A stretch of 64,000 nt of DNA from Pempheris klunzingeri (taxonomy: Eukaryota; Chordata; Actinopteri; Acropomatiformes; Pempheridae), in assembly GCF_042242105.1 (NCBI RefSeq), contig NC_092012.1:21243543-21307542 (forward strand). Reading direction: 5' to 3'. Below the pieces are notes generated by a model. It ran no database searches. It was not told where the DNA came from and saw only the letters and a list, made by a program, of their open reading frames with translations. Both the position numbers and the translations under genes were made by a program. Of the stretch, positions 32,231 through 41,015 are shown one piece after another (the first letter of the stretch is position 1; each line of letters begins with the position of its first letter).

Positions 32231-32929
32231 CACCTTCGTGCACGTCGGGTTGGGCGGCGGCTTCATCCTGTTGCCAGACACCGACCCTTCCATGCCAAGC
32301 TCAGAATTTTCATGTATTTCGGACAGTGCATCAAGGAGTTACATGTAACTTCCTGTGTCCCCTATGTGGCGCTAGAGAACAGCCACTAATCACGTCCTAT
32401 ATTTCAGCATATGAAGTGTTGACTACACCATGGAAATTTCATGCAAACCGAAACCTCAAGAGCTTCATAAGTGAGCATCATCCATATCCTGGGAATGTTT
32501 GGACTGAATTTGAAGTGGCTGTAACGAACCTGCTGGGATGGACACATTGTTCAACTGTGTCATTTCTTTTCAAACTGCCAGATTTCTCCACATAGCCGTA
32601 GACAGGCTGTGGCCTATGTGCTTGCTGCAAAAATGGCCAGATGTGGCTTCCTGGACAGAGGTACACACACTTCACATTGTTGTTTTTATTCATCCCAAAT
32701 GAACAGCAGATATATAAAGATATAATAAATGAAAAGAAAAAACAGTGAAAAAGAGAAAACGAGTGGAGGAACATTGATAAATAGTTACTCCTACAGGACA
32801 CAAGGGGGCGCTGTGTCCTCAAAAATGCAAAACACCTGAACCCAAACTTCTACATGCACTGTGGAATGAACTCCCTGAAAATAATTTATTACATTTTTTG
32901 TGAACGATTAACACCCATAGTTACTAGAT
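32231..32929. repeat. dispersed repeat fragment related to the 290-bp repeat, plus unannotated sequence
   Basis: From about 32330 to 32545 the sequence shares blocks with 35655-35745 and 39500-40090: ACTTCCTGTGTCCCCTATGT followed by GGCGC, AACCTCAAGAGCTTCA, and GGGAATGTTTGGACTGAATT followed by TGAAGTGGCTG. Similarity is roughly 80% by eye. An AGGACAC...GTGTCCT inverted repeat around AAGGGGGCGCT lies at 32795-32819. No gene was found. Confidence 0.5.
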
Positions 32930-33098
32930 CTACAGAGTTATTGCCAAATTTTCCTGGCTGGTTGTGTCACAATGGCGCGACATTTCTCGGGTTGAGGAAA
33001 TGACATCAGGACACTCACTCACCGCAGCAGAAGATGACGTTGGAACCTGAGCGGATTGTTGGCGCGTTTTCTGCAGCTCGTTTTTCTGCTTCAAAAAG

Positions 33099-33179
33099 AT
33101 GTTTGGAGGACCAGAGGAAAACTGGAAAACTACCGGAGGAAAACATAATGAATACGCGGAGTTGGCTTTGGTTAATGAG
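33099..33179 (+). CDS. possible orphan first coding exon (27 codons), product unknown
   Basis: A short frame starting at ATG 33099 (context AAAAAGATGT) runs 27 codons (MFGGPEENWKTTGGKHNEYA then ELALVNE) and ends exactly at a donor-like GAG|GTCAGT. The upstream 160 bases contain GC-rich, promoter-like words, including an E2F-type TTGGCGCG at 33059-33066. It looks like a first exon. No continuing exon can be seen: the sequence runs straight into transposons at 33296, and beyond them nfatc3 is on the opposite strand. It could be a relic of a gene broken by the insertions, part of an unknown repeat, or chance. I do not recognise the peptide. Confidence 0.3.
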
Positions 33180-33689
33180 GTCAGTCTGAGGCTGAATGGC
33201 CAAACATAAACACAAACAAACACATGGTGGTTAGCTAATGCTAGCTAATTAGCTAACGCTAGCTAACCATGCTAACATGTGAACAGCTGCTAAATTTTAA
33301 TAATAATAATAATAATAATAATAATCCTTTATTGATCCCCATGGGGGAAATTCAAGTGTTGCAACAGCCCAATGTAAAACATTAAAGTACAAAATTAAAA
33401 AGCGCAAAGAAAGTGTCAATTTATGACAGTGACGTCATATATAATTAGCAGCAGGTAGTATAATATAGAATGGATAAATATGTGCAAGTACAGTACTACC
33501 ATCAACCATAACTACTGGTATAGTAATAATAATAATATACTATATGACAATTTTTTTTTCACTCATTTCATATATCTCTCCGTACTGTACAATTATGTTT
33601 ATAGTGTAAATATTATTTATATATATTTTCATTGCAATTTATATTTATCTACTATTGCTTTTTTATTTTACTGCTGATCTTGCCCTGGC

Positions 33690-33765
33690 GCTGTTGCTGC
33701 TGTAATATGTAAATTTCTCCCTATGGGGAATCAATAAAGTTTATCTAATAATAATAATGATATTG
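33690..33765 (+). mobile_element. LINE 3' tail in opposite orientation, nested in the 3'UTR of the minus-strand LINE
   Basis: GTAAATTTCTCCCTATGGGG followed by AATCAATAAAGTTTATC and a TAA repeat is a plus-strand version of the same kind of tail that begins the minus-strand LINE at 33327. The element's left edge is unclear, perhaps near 33480-33600. The two tails thus point away from each other about 400 bases apart. Confidence 0.5.
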
Positions 33766-33979
33766 GCAGTTCCAATAACAACCATATTAATGATAGTTCA
33801 ATATGACATAATAATAAAGTTTACAACAATGATGATAATGCTAAAATATAATAGTATGGTTGATAGGTAGAATGCTATGTGCATATTCAGTCAGTCCAGT
33901 GCAAGAGGTGGGGGATCAGTGAGTGTTGTTTGTGGGGGGCAGTTTGATGGCACACTGAGTTCTCCACTGCTGTTAAACA

Positions 33980-35167
33980 GTCTGATGCAGTGTTGCCAGG
34001 TGTACGATAATTATCATATTTGTATGATAATTTCGCCCTCTGTACGATGTATGATCAATAATCCAAAAATAGGCCAAAAGTACAATAATTTGGCAGATTT
34101 GAGCAAGGCTGATTGGAACCACACGTTCACGAATACTGTCATACAGTTTTTGTGAACTCTGAAGGCATCTCTTATCATGTGACATTTCCAACCAATTGTA
34201 ATTGGTTTAGCGTGAGCTACGAGCAGCTGGATACAAGTGACGTTGGTCTCGGAATAACGAGCATGATTGGCTGATCAAGCCCCATGAGGAGGAACTTAGT
34301 CAGGAGTCCGGCCCGGTGGCAGATCAGATCAGATCAGATCAGGGAATTGTCGATTGAGATTGAGAAGCAAGAACAAGTGAAGTGAGTCGCAGCTGAAGAG
34401 AAGAGAGGTGAGAGACGGTCAAAATAGCAGAGGTCAAGCTGGCAGGGTTTTTAGCAGAGCACAACATCGCAATGAGGACCACAGTCCATCTGGTTAATAA
34501 TAAATAATTATTTAATTAATCATTCATGTAATATTATAAATATAAACAATAGTCTCTGCTCTTCCTCTATTAATTCAGAAAATTGCCAAAGACGGATGTG
34601 ACATGACAGGAATAATGCAGAGCAGACAGCCTAGGAAGACCAAGGCAATTAGGGCTACAAACTACCACCATCATTTTGTGCAATGTTCAATGCATCCCTA
34701 TGTTTTTCATGTTTGTTCTGGTTTTGTCACCATTATTCTGGGGATGTTGGGGATTGGTAAACTGGAAAAAAGGACAAAGAGAGAATGTTCTGAATCATTC
34801 TTTGAAAAAAGATTGTTCATATAAGTAATTCAAATAGTATTCAAATGTTGGAATGCAAAAATAAATTTCACTAAGTGAAGCCAGATTTACTCTTTATTTT
34901 CTTCTCAGTTATTATGAACACTGTTTCAAAAAAGTTAACTTGCTGTGTCAATTCCCTAACGGTGGGTTGCCTCATGATTTAGTTCATTAGTTCCCACCTG
35001 TCATTTGTTTATGGGGGACACATTAGTGTAACACAACTAAGTTTGTGCAACAGTAAGCTTGTTATTTTGGTTATGACGGGTGTACGATAATTTACCCCAA
35101 AATATGATAATTCCGAGTCTGTGGTACGATAATTCTACATTTCCCACCTGGCAACACTGGTCTGATG
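33980..35167. mobile_element. non-autonomous hAT-type DNA transposon with perfect 8-bp target duplication
   Basis: The element itself is 33988-35159 (1,172 bp). It begins CAGTGTTGCCAGGTG and ends with the exact reverse complement CACCTGGCAACACTG, a perfect 15-bp terminal inverted repeat. It is flanked by GTCTGATG at 33980-33987 and again at 35160-35167. An 8-bp duplication and a CAGTGTTGCC-type end are hallmarks of the hAT superfamily. Sub-terminal TACGATAATT/TATGATAATT words recur near both ends, as expected for transposase-binding repeats. An AGATC tandem run lies at about 34320-34340. No transposase is encoded, so the copy is non-autonomous. It sits inside a LINE coding frame. Confidence 0.85.
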
Positions 35168-35235
35168 GCAGTGGGCACAAATGAGCGTCTGAAGCGCTCC
35201 GTCTTGGTCTTGGGTGGGATGAGCCACAAAGTGAC

Positions 35236-35585
35236 AAAGTGATTATAGTAGGTGACTTTAATATTCATGTGGACGATGATAATGATGGTCTCAGATTTGT
35301 CTCACTATTGGACTCAATTGGCTTCTCCCAGAGTGTAAATGAATCCACTCACTGTTTTAACCACACTCTTGACCTTGTTTTGGCTTATGGTGTTAAAATT
35401 GAACAGTTAACAGTCTTTCTACATAACTCAATTCTATTGGACCATTACCTGATAACTGCTGATTTCTTGCTACTAGACTATGCACTATATGACAGAGAGG
35501 TCCTCACTAGATGCTTATCTGATAATGCTGTTGCCAAATTTAAGGAGGTGATTCCTTCAGTATTTCAGCCAGTGTGTCCCTGTGC
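35236..35585 (+). mobile_element. LINE endonuclease-domain fragment
   Basis: The plus-strand frame reads IIVGDFNIHVDDDNDGLRFV, then a stretch with FNHTLDLVLAYGV and LLDHYLITADF. This is the C-terminal half of an APE-type endonuclease of CR1/L2-like LINEs (GDFN, H-TLDLVL and a degraded SDH, here LDHYL). The 5' and 3' parts of the element are missing and the frame drifts after about 35585. Confidence 0.75.
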
Positions 35586-35639
35586 TATGGATGACCGGAG
35601 AGCCCACAGGAGGGAAGGGATTTGCGAGGTGTTGCCATG

Positions 35640-35750
35640 GTGACAGAGTTTGACAAAACCTCAAGAGCTTCAAAACTTTGCATCATCCACGTCTTGGGAA
35701 TGTTTGGACCAAATTTGAGGTGGCTGTGGTTAACCCGCTGAGAGAGAGAC
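35640..35750. repeat. 290-bp repeat unit, left piece, ending at the retroelement LTR
   Basis: AACCTCAAGAGCTTCAAAAC to GGGAATGTTTGGACCAAATT, then TGAGGTGGCTG, matches 32455-32530 and the corresponding segment of the repeats at 39500-40090. It is cut off at 35750 by the LTR starting at 35751, so the retroelement inserted into this repeat. Confidence 0.6.
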
Positions 35751-36037
35751 TGTAACATGAGACTGTCTCTGTGGGTTCTCCCAGCACGAACACCAAGGCC
35801 CGGACACAGTTTTCGGTCAATGGTATTTTTTTAGCGCACACCACAACACTCTGGCCACACGTCTTCTCCTGCTTCTCGGGTCCCGGCGTGCTACTCCTTA
35901 AATAGGGAGAGAGGTAATTTACTGCACCTGTTTCCAGGTGCGCTGGTGCTACTTACCTCTCTCCTGCGCCATCTCCTGGGCCAGTCCTGCACCTCTCTCC
36001 GTTGCAGCTGAGCGCAAAACCAGCCCACACCCCCACA
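35751..36037 (-). repeat. 3' long terminal repeat of the Gmr1-like retroelement
   Basis: On the minus strand it begins TGTGGGGGTG (36037) and ends ATGTTACA (35751), i.e. TG...CA ends within a 3-bp TGT/ACA inverted repeat. It contains CTCCCTATTTAAGG, a TATA-like box, at about 35896-35909. A purine-rich tract (GGGCGGTGGAGG on the minus strand) lies just before it at 36040-36051, as expected of a polypurine tract next to a 3' LTR. No matching second LTR was found to the right. Confidence 0.7.
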
Positions 36038-39000
36038 TACCTCCACCGCCCGACTTAGGCCGGGGACCATCTGGCCTAACCCACTCCCCCCCCACCCCCC
36101 AAGGGACGGGAGAGGAAGTCGGCCACAGCCATCTGTGCCCCCGGTCTATGGATCACCGTGAACTTAAAAGGCTGAAGAGCCAGATACCACCGGGTGATCC
36201 GGGCGTTGGTATCCTTCATGCGGTGGAGCCACTGGAGGGGAGCATGGTCCGAACAGAGGGTGAATGGGCGTCCCAGGAGGTAGTAGCGCAGGGCGCCGAC
36301 CGCCCACCGGATGGCGAGGCACTCTTTTTCCACCGTGCTGTACCTGCTCTCTCGCTCAGAGAGTTTCCTGCTCAGGTACAGCACGGGGTGGTCGACTCCC
36401 CGTACCTGCTGGGACAAAATGGCCCCCAGCCCTCTGTCCGAGGCATCAGTCTGCAACACAAAAGGGAGAGAGAAGTTAGGCGTGTGCAGAAGTGGCCCCC
36501 CACAGAGAGCCTGTTTCACCCTCTCAAACGCCCGCTGGCACTGCTCCGTCCACTGGACCGGCTCTGAGGCACCTTTTCGGGTCAGATCGGTCAGGGGACT
36601 GGTGAGGTCCGCGAAGTCCGGTATGAACCGGCGGTAGTACCCCGCCAGTCCCAAAAACCGTCTGACCTCTCTTTTGAACTTGGGCCGCGGACAGGCCGCA
36701 ATCGCCGCGGTCTTGTCTACCTGTGGCCGCACCTGCCCGCCGCCCAAGAGGTACCCCAGATACCGTACCTCCCTCCGTCCAACCGCACACTTCTTCGGGT
36801 TGGCCGTGAGCCCCGCCTGCCTCAGAGACTCGAGCACCGCGGCCACCCGCTGCACATGCTCCGCCCAGGTGTTACTGTGGATGATGACATCATCCAGATA
36901 GGCGGCAGCATATGCAGCGTGCGGACGCAGCACCCGGTCCATGAGGCGTTGAAATGTGGCTGGGGTCCCGAACAACCCGAACGGAAGTGTGACAAATTGG
37001 TACAAACCGTACGGAGTGGAGAAGGCCGTTTTCTCCCTGGACTCTGGAGACAAAGGAATCTGCCAGTAGCCCTTGGTCAGATCCAGCGTGGTGAAAAACT
37101 GCGCAGTGCCCAGCCGGTCCAGAAGCTCGTCGACCCGAGGCATCGGGTAGGCATCAAACCATGACACGTCATTCACCTTGCGATAGTCCACACAGAACCG
37201 GATAGACCCATCCTTCTTGACCACAAGAACGATGGGGCTGGACCAGGCACTGTGGGACTCCTCTATTACCCCCATCGCTAACATGGCTGCCAGCTCTCTC
37301 TGAACCACTTTTCTCTTGTGTTCAGGTAACCGATAGGGCCGTGAACGCACCGTCACCCCTGGGTGAGACTCAATGTGGTGCTGTTCGAGGTTGGTACGTC
37401 CTGGCAGGGGGGAGAACACATCAGCAAAACGCTGTTGCAACTGGGTCACCTCTCTCTGGGACGGCGAGAGATGGTCATCACAATGGAGCGGAGCGGATTT
37501 GGTGGAATTTGGTACCTCCGGCCCCAACTCATCTCTCTCTCCAACTACCGTCACCAGAGACACAGGCTCCACCTCTCTCCATAGTTTGAGGAGGTTGAGG
37601 TGGTATATCTGTGTGGCTCCTCCCCTGTCAGTACGCTCCACCTCATAGTCCACGTCGCCCACTCGTCGTGTGACCACAAAGGGACCTTGCCACTTGGCGA
37701 GTAATTTGGAGCTAGAAGATGGGAGCAATACAAGTACTTTATCTTCCGGTGCAAATTGTCTCAGCCGTGACCCTCTGTTGTACAGGCGCTGCTGACGTTC
37801 CTGGGCCTGGAGCAAATTCTCACGTGACAACCTTCCCAAAATGTGGAGTTTTGCTCTCAGGTCCAGGACGTATCGAATCTCATTTTTACTGGGGCTTGGA
37901 CCATCCTCCCAGTTTTCCTTAATAAGGTCCAGCACCCCTCTTGGTTTCCTGCCGAATAGCAGTTCAAAGGGAGAAAATCCCGTGGAGGCCTGGGGCACCT
38001 CCCGCATTGCAAACAACGGAGGGTCTAGCCATTTGTCCCAATTGCGTTCATCATCGTGAATAAATTTACGGATCATGGACTTTAAGGTCTTGTTCATCCG
38101 CTCTACCAGCCCGTCGGTCTGAGGGTGGTAGACACTGGTACGAACAGACTTAATGCCCAATAATCCGTAAAGCTCTCTCAGTGTTCGTGACATGAACGAG
38201 GTGCCCTGGTCAGTGAGGATCTCTTTTGGGATCCCCACTTGGGAGATTATCTGAAACAGTGCCTGCGCCACACTCTTTGCAGAGATGGTGCGCAGCGGCA
38301 CTGCTTCCGGGTATCGCGTTGCGTAGTCCATCAGGACAAAGCGATAGCCGCGTGCACTCCGGTTAAATGGCCCGATGATGTCCATGCCAATGTGCTCAAA
38401 AGGGACCTCCATGAGTGGTAATGGGCGCAATGGCGCTCTTGGTATGGCCGGTTGGTTAACCAACTGGCATTCAGGGCAGGATGCACACCAGCGGCGTACA
38501 TCCCCTCGAATGCCAGGCCAATAGAATCGGGCCATTATCCGGTCTAGCGTTTTATCATACCCCATGTGACCGGCCATCGGGTTATAATGAGCCGCCTGGA
38601 AAACTGTTTCCCGGCAGCTTTTCGGCACCAGCAATTGGGTGTTTATAAGTCCTGTCCGAGTGTCACGACTCACTCTGTACAGTCTGTACCTCCGCAAGGA
38701 AAAGTGCTGGTAGGTCTGCGCTGCGTCAGGGCGCACCAAGTGACCATCAATACTTATCACTTGGTCAAAGGCTGAGCGGAAGGTGTCGTTACGAGACTGC
38801 TCGAGTGGAAAATCTTCCGTGGGGTGGATTTCGGGAACCCGCTCCCCCTCGGCAGCGTCGGACGACCCTGCGTCACCGCTGAGCACAGCACAGACACTAC
38901 ATGTCCCTACCGGTCGTGAACGCACCCCCGCGCACTGCCCCACTAAACCATTAACACCCGGCCAATCAGTCCCCAGAATCAGGGGGTGCGCCAGGCGGCT

Positions 39001-39496
39001 GCTTACCGCTGCCTTCACGTTATGCTTTTTTCCCCGGTATCTAATCTCCACTGGCACAATGGGATAGCGGTGAATATCCTTATGCACACACCTAATATCC
39101 ACCCACCTGGCCTCCACCAAAGCCCCGGGCCGAACCAGGTTCTGGTGAATCATGGACTGCGTGCAGCCCGAATCCACCATAGCCTGGTGTATACCCCCTT
39201 GGATCCTTACCGGAACGCGGTATGTCTCACCTGACCTGAGGGAGGGTGCTGGCGGGCCGGCGACCCGGATCGTTTGGCCCACCTCCCTGAGCGGACACTC
39301 CGAGTGGAAGTGCCCGGGCCGCCCGCACCGCCAGCACTCCTGCCCTGACGTCTGAGGGACTCTCCCGGTGGTCCTCCGGCGAACAGCCTGTCCGGTCCAG
39401 TACCGCCTTCCTGACGGCGTCACAGCGCCCCCGGTTCTCCTGGCTCCTCCGGACCATCTGCCCCAGCATCTGGGCCAGCTCGGCCAGAAGCTGAGA
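35751..39496 (-). mobile_element. Gmr1-like Ty3/gypsy retrotransposon, 5'-truncated (one LTR, intact pol)
   Basis: The element reads leftward: a remnant of gag, a zinc knuckle, a long pol frame, a polypurine tract and one LTR. The 5' LTR, primer-binding site and most of gag are missing. On the right it ends abruptly at about 39490-39496, next to the 290-bp repeat. GCTGAGA occurs at both junctions (35737-35743 and 39490-39496), suggesting loss of the 5' end by a microhomology-type rearrangement. The order of pol domains (protease, integrase, reverse transcriptase, RNase H) is that known for Gmr1-type elements of fish and other deuterostomes. Confidence 0.85.
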
Positions 39497-39522
39497 ATAA
39501 AACATGCACTTCCTCCCGCCAC
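36076..39522 (-). CDS. pol: gag-end/pol polyprotein of Gmr1-like element (CCHC-PR-INT-RT-RH)
   Basis: An uninterrupted frame of up to 1,148 codons. Domains in order: CCHC zinc knuckle at residues 63-76 (CWRCGRPGHFHSEC); aspartic protease with DSG at 117-119; integrase with HHCC (H312, H319, C346, C349) and D381, D438, E474 (35 residues between the last two). Next come a GPF-type module near 613, reverse transcriptase (D814, YLDD at 875-878) and RNase H (D1026, E1065, D1092, D1135). All expected catalytic residues are present. The first ~35 codons are probably not natural. The minus-strand frame at 39227-39505 gives a gag-like helix (SQLLAELAQMLGQM), so a frameshift separates gag from this frame, whether natural or mutational. 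An intact pol suggests a fairly recent arrival, but the copy cannot transpose alone without its 5' LTR. Confidence 0.9.
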   Translation of the reverse strand: MAGGSACFILSFWPSWPRCWGRWSGGARRTGGAVTPSGRRYWTGQAVRRRTTGRVPQTSGQECWRCGRPGHFHSECPLREVGQTIRVAGPPAPSLRSGETYRVPVRIQGGIHQAMVDSGCTQSMIHQNLVRPGALVEARWVDIRCVHKDIHRYPIVPVEIRYRGKKHNVKAAVSSRLAHPLILGTDWPGVNGLVGQCAGVRSRPVGTCSVCAVLSGDAGSSDAAEGERVPEIHPTEDFPLEQSRNDTFRSAFDQVISIDGHLVRPDAAQTYQHFSLRRYRLYRVSRDTRTGLINTQLLVPKSCRETVFQAAHYNPMAGHMGYDKTLDRIMARFYWPGIRGDVRRWCASCPECQLVNQPAIPRAPLRPLPLMEVPFEHIGMDIIGPFNRSARGYRFVLMDYATRYPEAVPLRTISAKSVAQALFQIISQVGIPKEILTDQGTSFMSRTLRELYGLLGIKSVRTSVYHPQTDGLVERMNKTLKSMIRKFIHDDERNWDKWLDPPLFAMREVPQASTGFSPFELLFGRKPRGVLDLIKENWEDGPSPSKNEIRYVLDLRAKLHILGRLSRENLLQAQERQQRLYNRGSRLRQFAPEDKVLVLLPSSSSKLLAKWQGPFVVTRRVGDVDYEVERTDRGGATQIYHLNLLKLWREVEPVSLVTVVGERDELGPEVPNSTKSAPLHCDDHLSPSQREVTQLQQRFADVFSPLPGRTNLEQHHIESHPGVTVRSRPYRLPEHKRKVVQRELAAMLAMGVIEESHSAWSSPIVLVVKKDGSIRFCVDYRKVNDVSWFDAYPMPRVDELLDRLGTAQFFTTLDLTKGYWQIPLSPESREKTAFSTPYGLYQFVTLPFGLFGTPATFQRLMDRVLRPHAAYAAAYLDDVIIHSNTWAEHVQRVAAVLESLRQAGLTANPKKCAVGRREVRYLGYLLGGGQVRPQVDKTAAIAACPRPKFKREVRRFLGLAGYYRRFIPDFADLTSPLTDLTRKGASEPVQWTEQCQRAFERVKQALCGGPLLHTPNFSLPFVLQTDASDRGLGAILSQQVRGVDHPVLYLSRKLSERESRYSTVEKECLAIRWAVGALRYYLLGRPFTLCSDHAPLQWLHRMKDTNARITRWYLALQPFKFTVIHRPGAQMAVADFLSRPLGGGGGVG

Positions 39523-39532
39523 TAGGTGGCGC
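39519..39532 (+). promoter_or_regulatory. CTCF core-motif match in repeat unit 1
   Basis: CCACTAGGTGGCGC fits CCASYAGRKGGCRS at every position. It lies in the repeat immediately beside the truncated retroelement. Confidence 0.4.
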
Positions 39533-39806
39533 TATGACTATGGTTCTAAATTAGCATGCGCATGTCTTCAGAGCCGGACAGTCATCAAACAGTATAAATG
39601 TGGTGAAGATAGGACCTTGTAGAGTTGAGTTACTGCACTTTTAATGCTCATGCGAATCGCCACGGCGACGCCTTTTGACAAAAACTCACAGTTTTCACTA
39701 CAGACCAACATCAACGTCTTGAGGCTTTCCTGACCAAATTTGAAGTGGATCTGGTCAACTGGCTTGTCTTGAGACATCATAGCGCGAAACATAGCACTTC
39801 CTGTCG

Positions 39807-39820
39807 CCACCAGGTGGCGC
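39807..39820 (+). promoter_or_regulatory. CTCF core-motif match in repeat unit 2
   Basis: CCACCAGGTGGCGC fits CCASYAGRKGGCRS at every position, in the same orientation as the match at 39519. The surrounding CGCCACCAGGTGGCG is also nearly palindromic. Confidence 0.4.
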
Positions 39821-40707
39821 TATGCCTGTGAATGAATATTGACATGTAGACGTCTTCAGGGCGGGACTTTTATTTTTAGTTTGGTGCTGATTGGATCATG
39901 TAGAGTCTATTAACTACTTCCTGTTTCATGGCGAGACACTGAAGTTTGACAGTTCGCCATGGGCAAACCGTTAAAGTTTTGTAGAGACTTTTAATAACTT
40001 TTCATCGTCAATGTCTTTTCTAACAGCTGACCAAGTTTGAAGTGGATCGCTTCAACCCCTTCAGACTAGTTCGTTCATTTATGACCCCTGTAAATCGGCA
40101 AAAATGTACGGAAAATCCAATATGGCCGACTACTTGGGTTTAGGTCATCGCTCCAAGAGACTTTTTTGTACGTCTTGAAGAGATACATGAACCTTCCAAA
40201 TTTCGTACATAAAACACAGTGAAAGCTTGAAATTAGGGGGCGCTATGGAGCCATTTTGCCATGCCCATTTGCAAGATCCATAAAATATGTAATTTTTCAC
40301 CACAACTGATGCATGTGCAAAGTTTCATGAGTTTTCGTGTATGTTTAGGCCGTCAAACTTGCAATTTATTTCGGATGCATTTCCTTGCATTTCAATAGGG
40401 TCCTTGCACCGCTTGGTGCTCAGGCCCTAATAAATGCTGCACACATAAAAATGTCTATTTTCTGTTTGGCCTACATTTAGTTCTTTAAGTCAAATAGTCA
40501 AAATACGCTGGAGTGCTTGGTGCCACATTCTAAAGTGAGACTAAATAGTCTGGTCAAACTATTGAGTGCCACCACACTGGGCCACACTTTGGGAGTGTGC
40601 TTCATGTGTGTTTGGCCGAGGCTGATTCTTGAGTTATGAGCACAGCTTTTGTATCGAAGACATGGTGGGGGGGAGACAACGACAGCAAGCCACAGCTGAG
40701 TTTTCTG

Positions 40708-40713
40708 TTTTAT
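40708..40713 (-). terminator. nfatc3: nfatc3 poly(A) signal
   Basis: AATAAA on the minus strand about 3.1 kb after the stop codon and just outside the transposon island. It is the last good hexamer before the repeats at 40440. Confidence 0.45.
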
Positions 40714-40890
40714 TGATATTCACTACTTTAGAGCCTACAGTATGATGCAAGGTATTCCCTTTGAATAATTTCAAAAAGCACTGCAGTCTTGAAAATTACA
40801 AAAAATTTAACATACAAAATATACAAGAAATGACAATACAAGGCTCGGTAAACATCAGCTAAACCTGTATTTCCCTTTTATTTTACAAAA

Positions 40891-40908
40891 TGTATGTATA
40901 TATATATG

Positions 40909-40950
<42 letters not shown>

Positions 40951-40961
40951 AGTGTAGAGTG

Positions 40962-41015
<54 letters not shown>

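Larger units (their letters stand above)
33296..35228 (-). mobile_element. CR1/Rex1-like LINE 3' end, split by later insertions
   Basis: The left edge is the element's 3' tail: a (TAA)n run at 33296-33326 followed by TCCTTTATTGATCCCCATGG. The right part (35160-35228), read on the minus strand, encodes a LINE RT C-terminal motif (IPPKTKTERFRRSFVPTAIR). If the hAT insertion and one copy of its target duplication are ignored, that frame continues into 33870-33987 (LFNSSGELSV...), ending near DPPPLALD. This is the same C-terminal type as the LINE at 2240-3060. The copy is interrupted by a hAT-type element (33988-35159) and by a LINE tail in the other orientation (up to about 33762). Confidence 0.75.
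39497..40440 (+). repeat. ~290-bp tandem repeat units, each carrying a CTCF-like GGTGGCGC word
   Basis: Blocks recur with a period of about 290-296 bases: CACTTCCTCCCGCCACTAGG (39508) and CACTTCCTGTCGCCACCAGG (39796); CCAAATTTGAAGTGGATC (39734) and CCAAGTTTGAAGTGGATC (40030). A third, degenerate version (GGGGGCGCTATGGAG) is near 40237. The unit left of the retroelement (35640-35750) supplies the preceding part. The right end (CTTGCACCGCTTGGTGCTCA, then GGCCCTAATAAA) is a common ending in fish repeats of this kind. No coding capacity was seen. Confidence 0.65.

Noticed and set aside
32795..32819. Hairpin AGGACAC...GTGTCCT as a transcription terminator
   Set aside because: Rho-independent terminators do not apply to Pol II genes. 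The esrp2 end is better explained by AATAAA at 32146 or 32204.
35938..36567. 209-codon plus-strand open frame
   Set aside because: It is antisense to the LTR and the RNase H end of the retroelement pol frame and has low-complexity, Pro/Arg-rich content; a shadow of the real frame.
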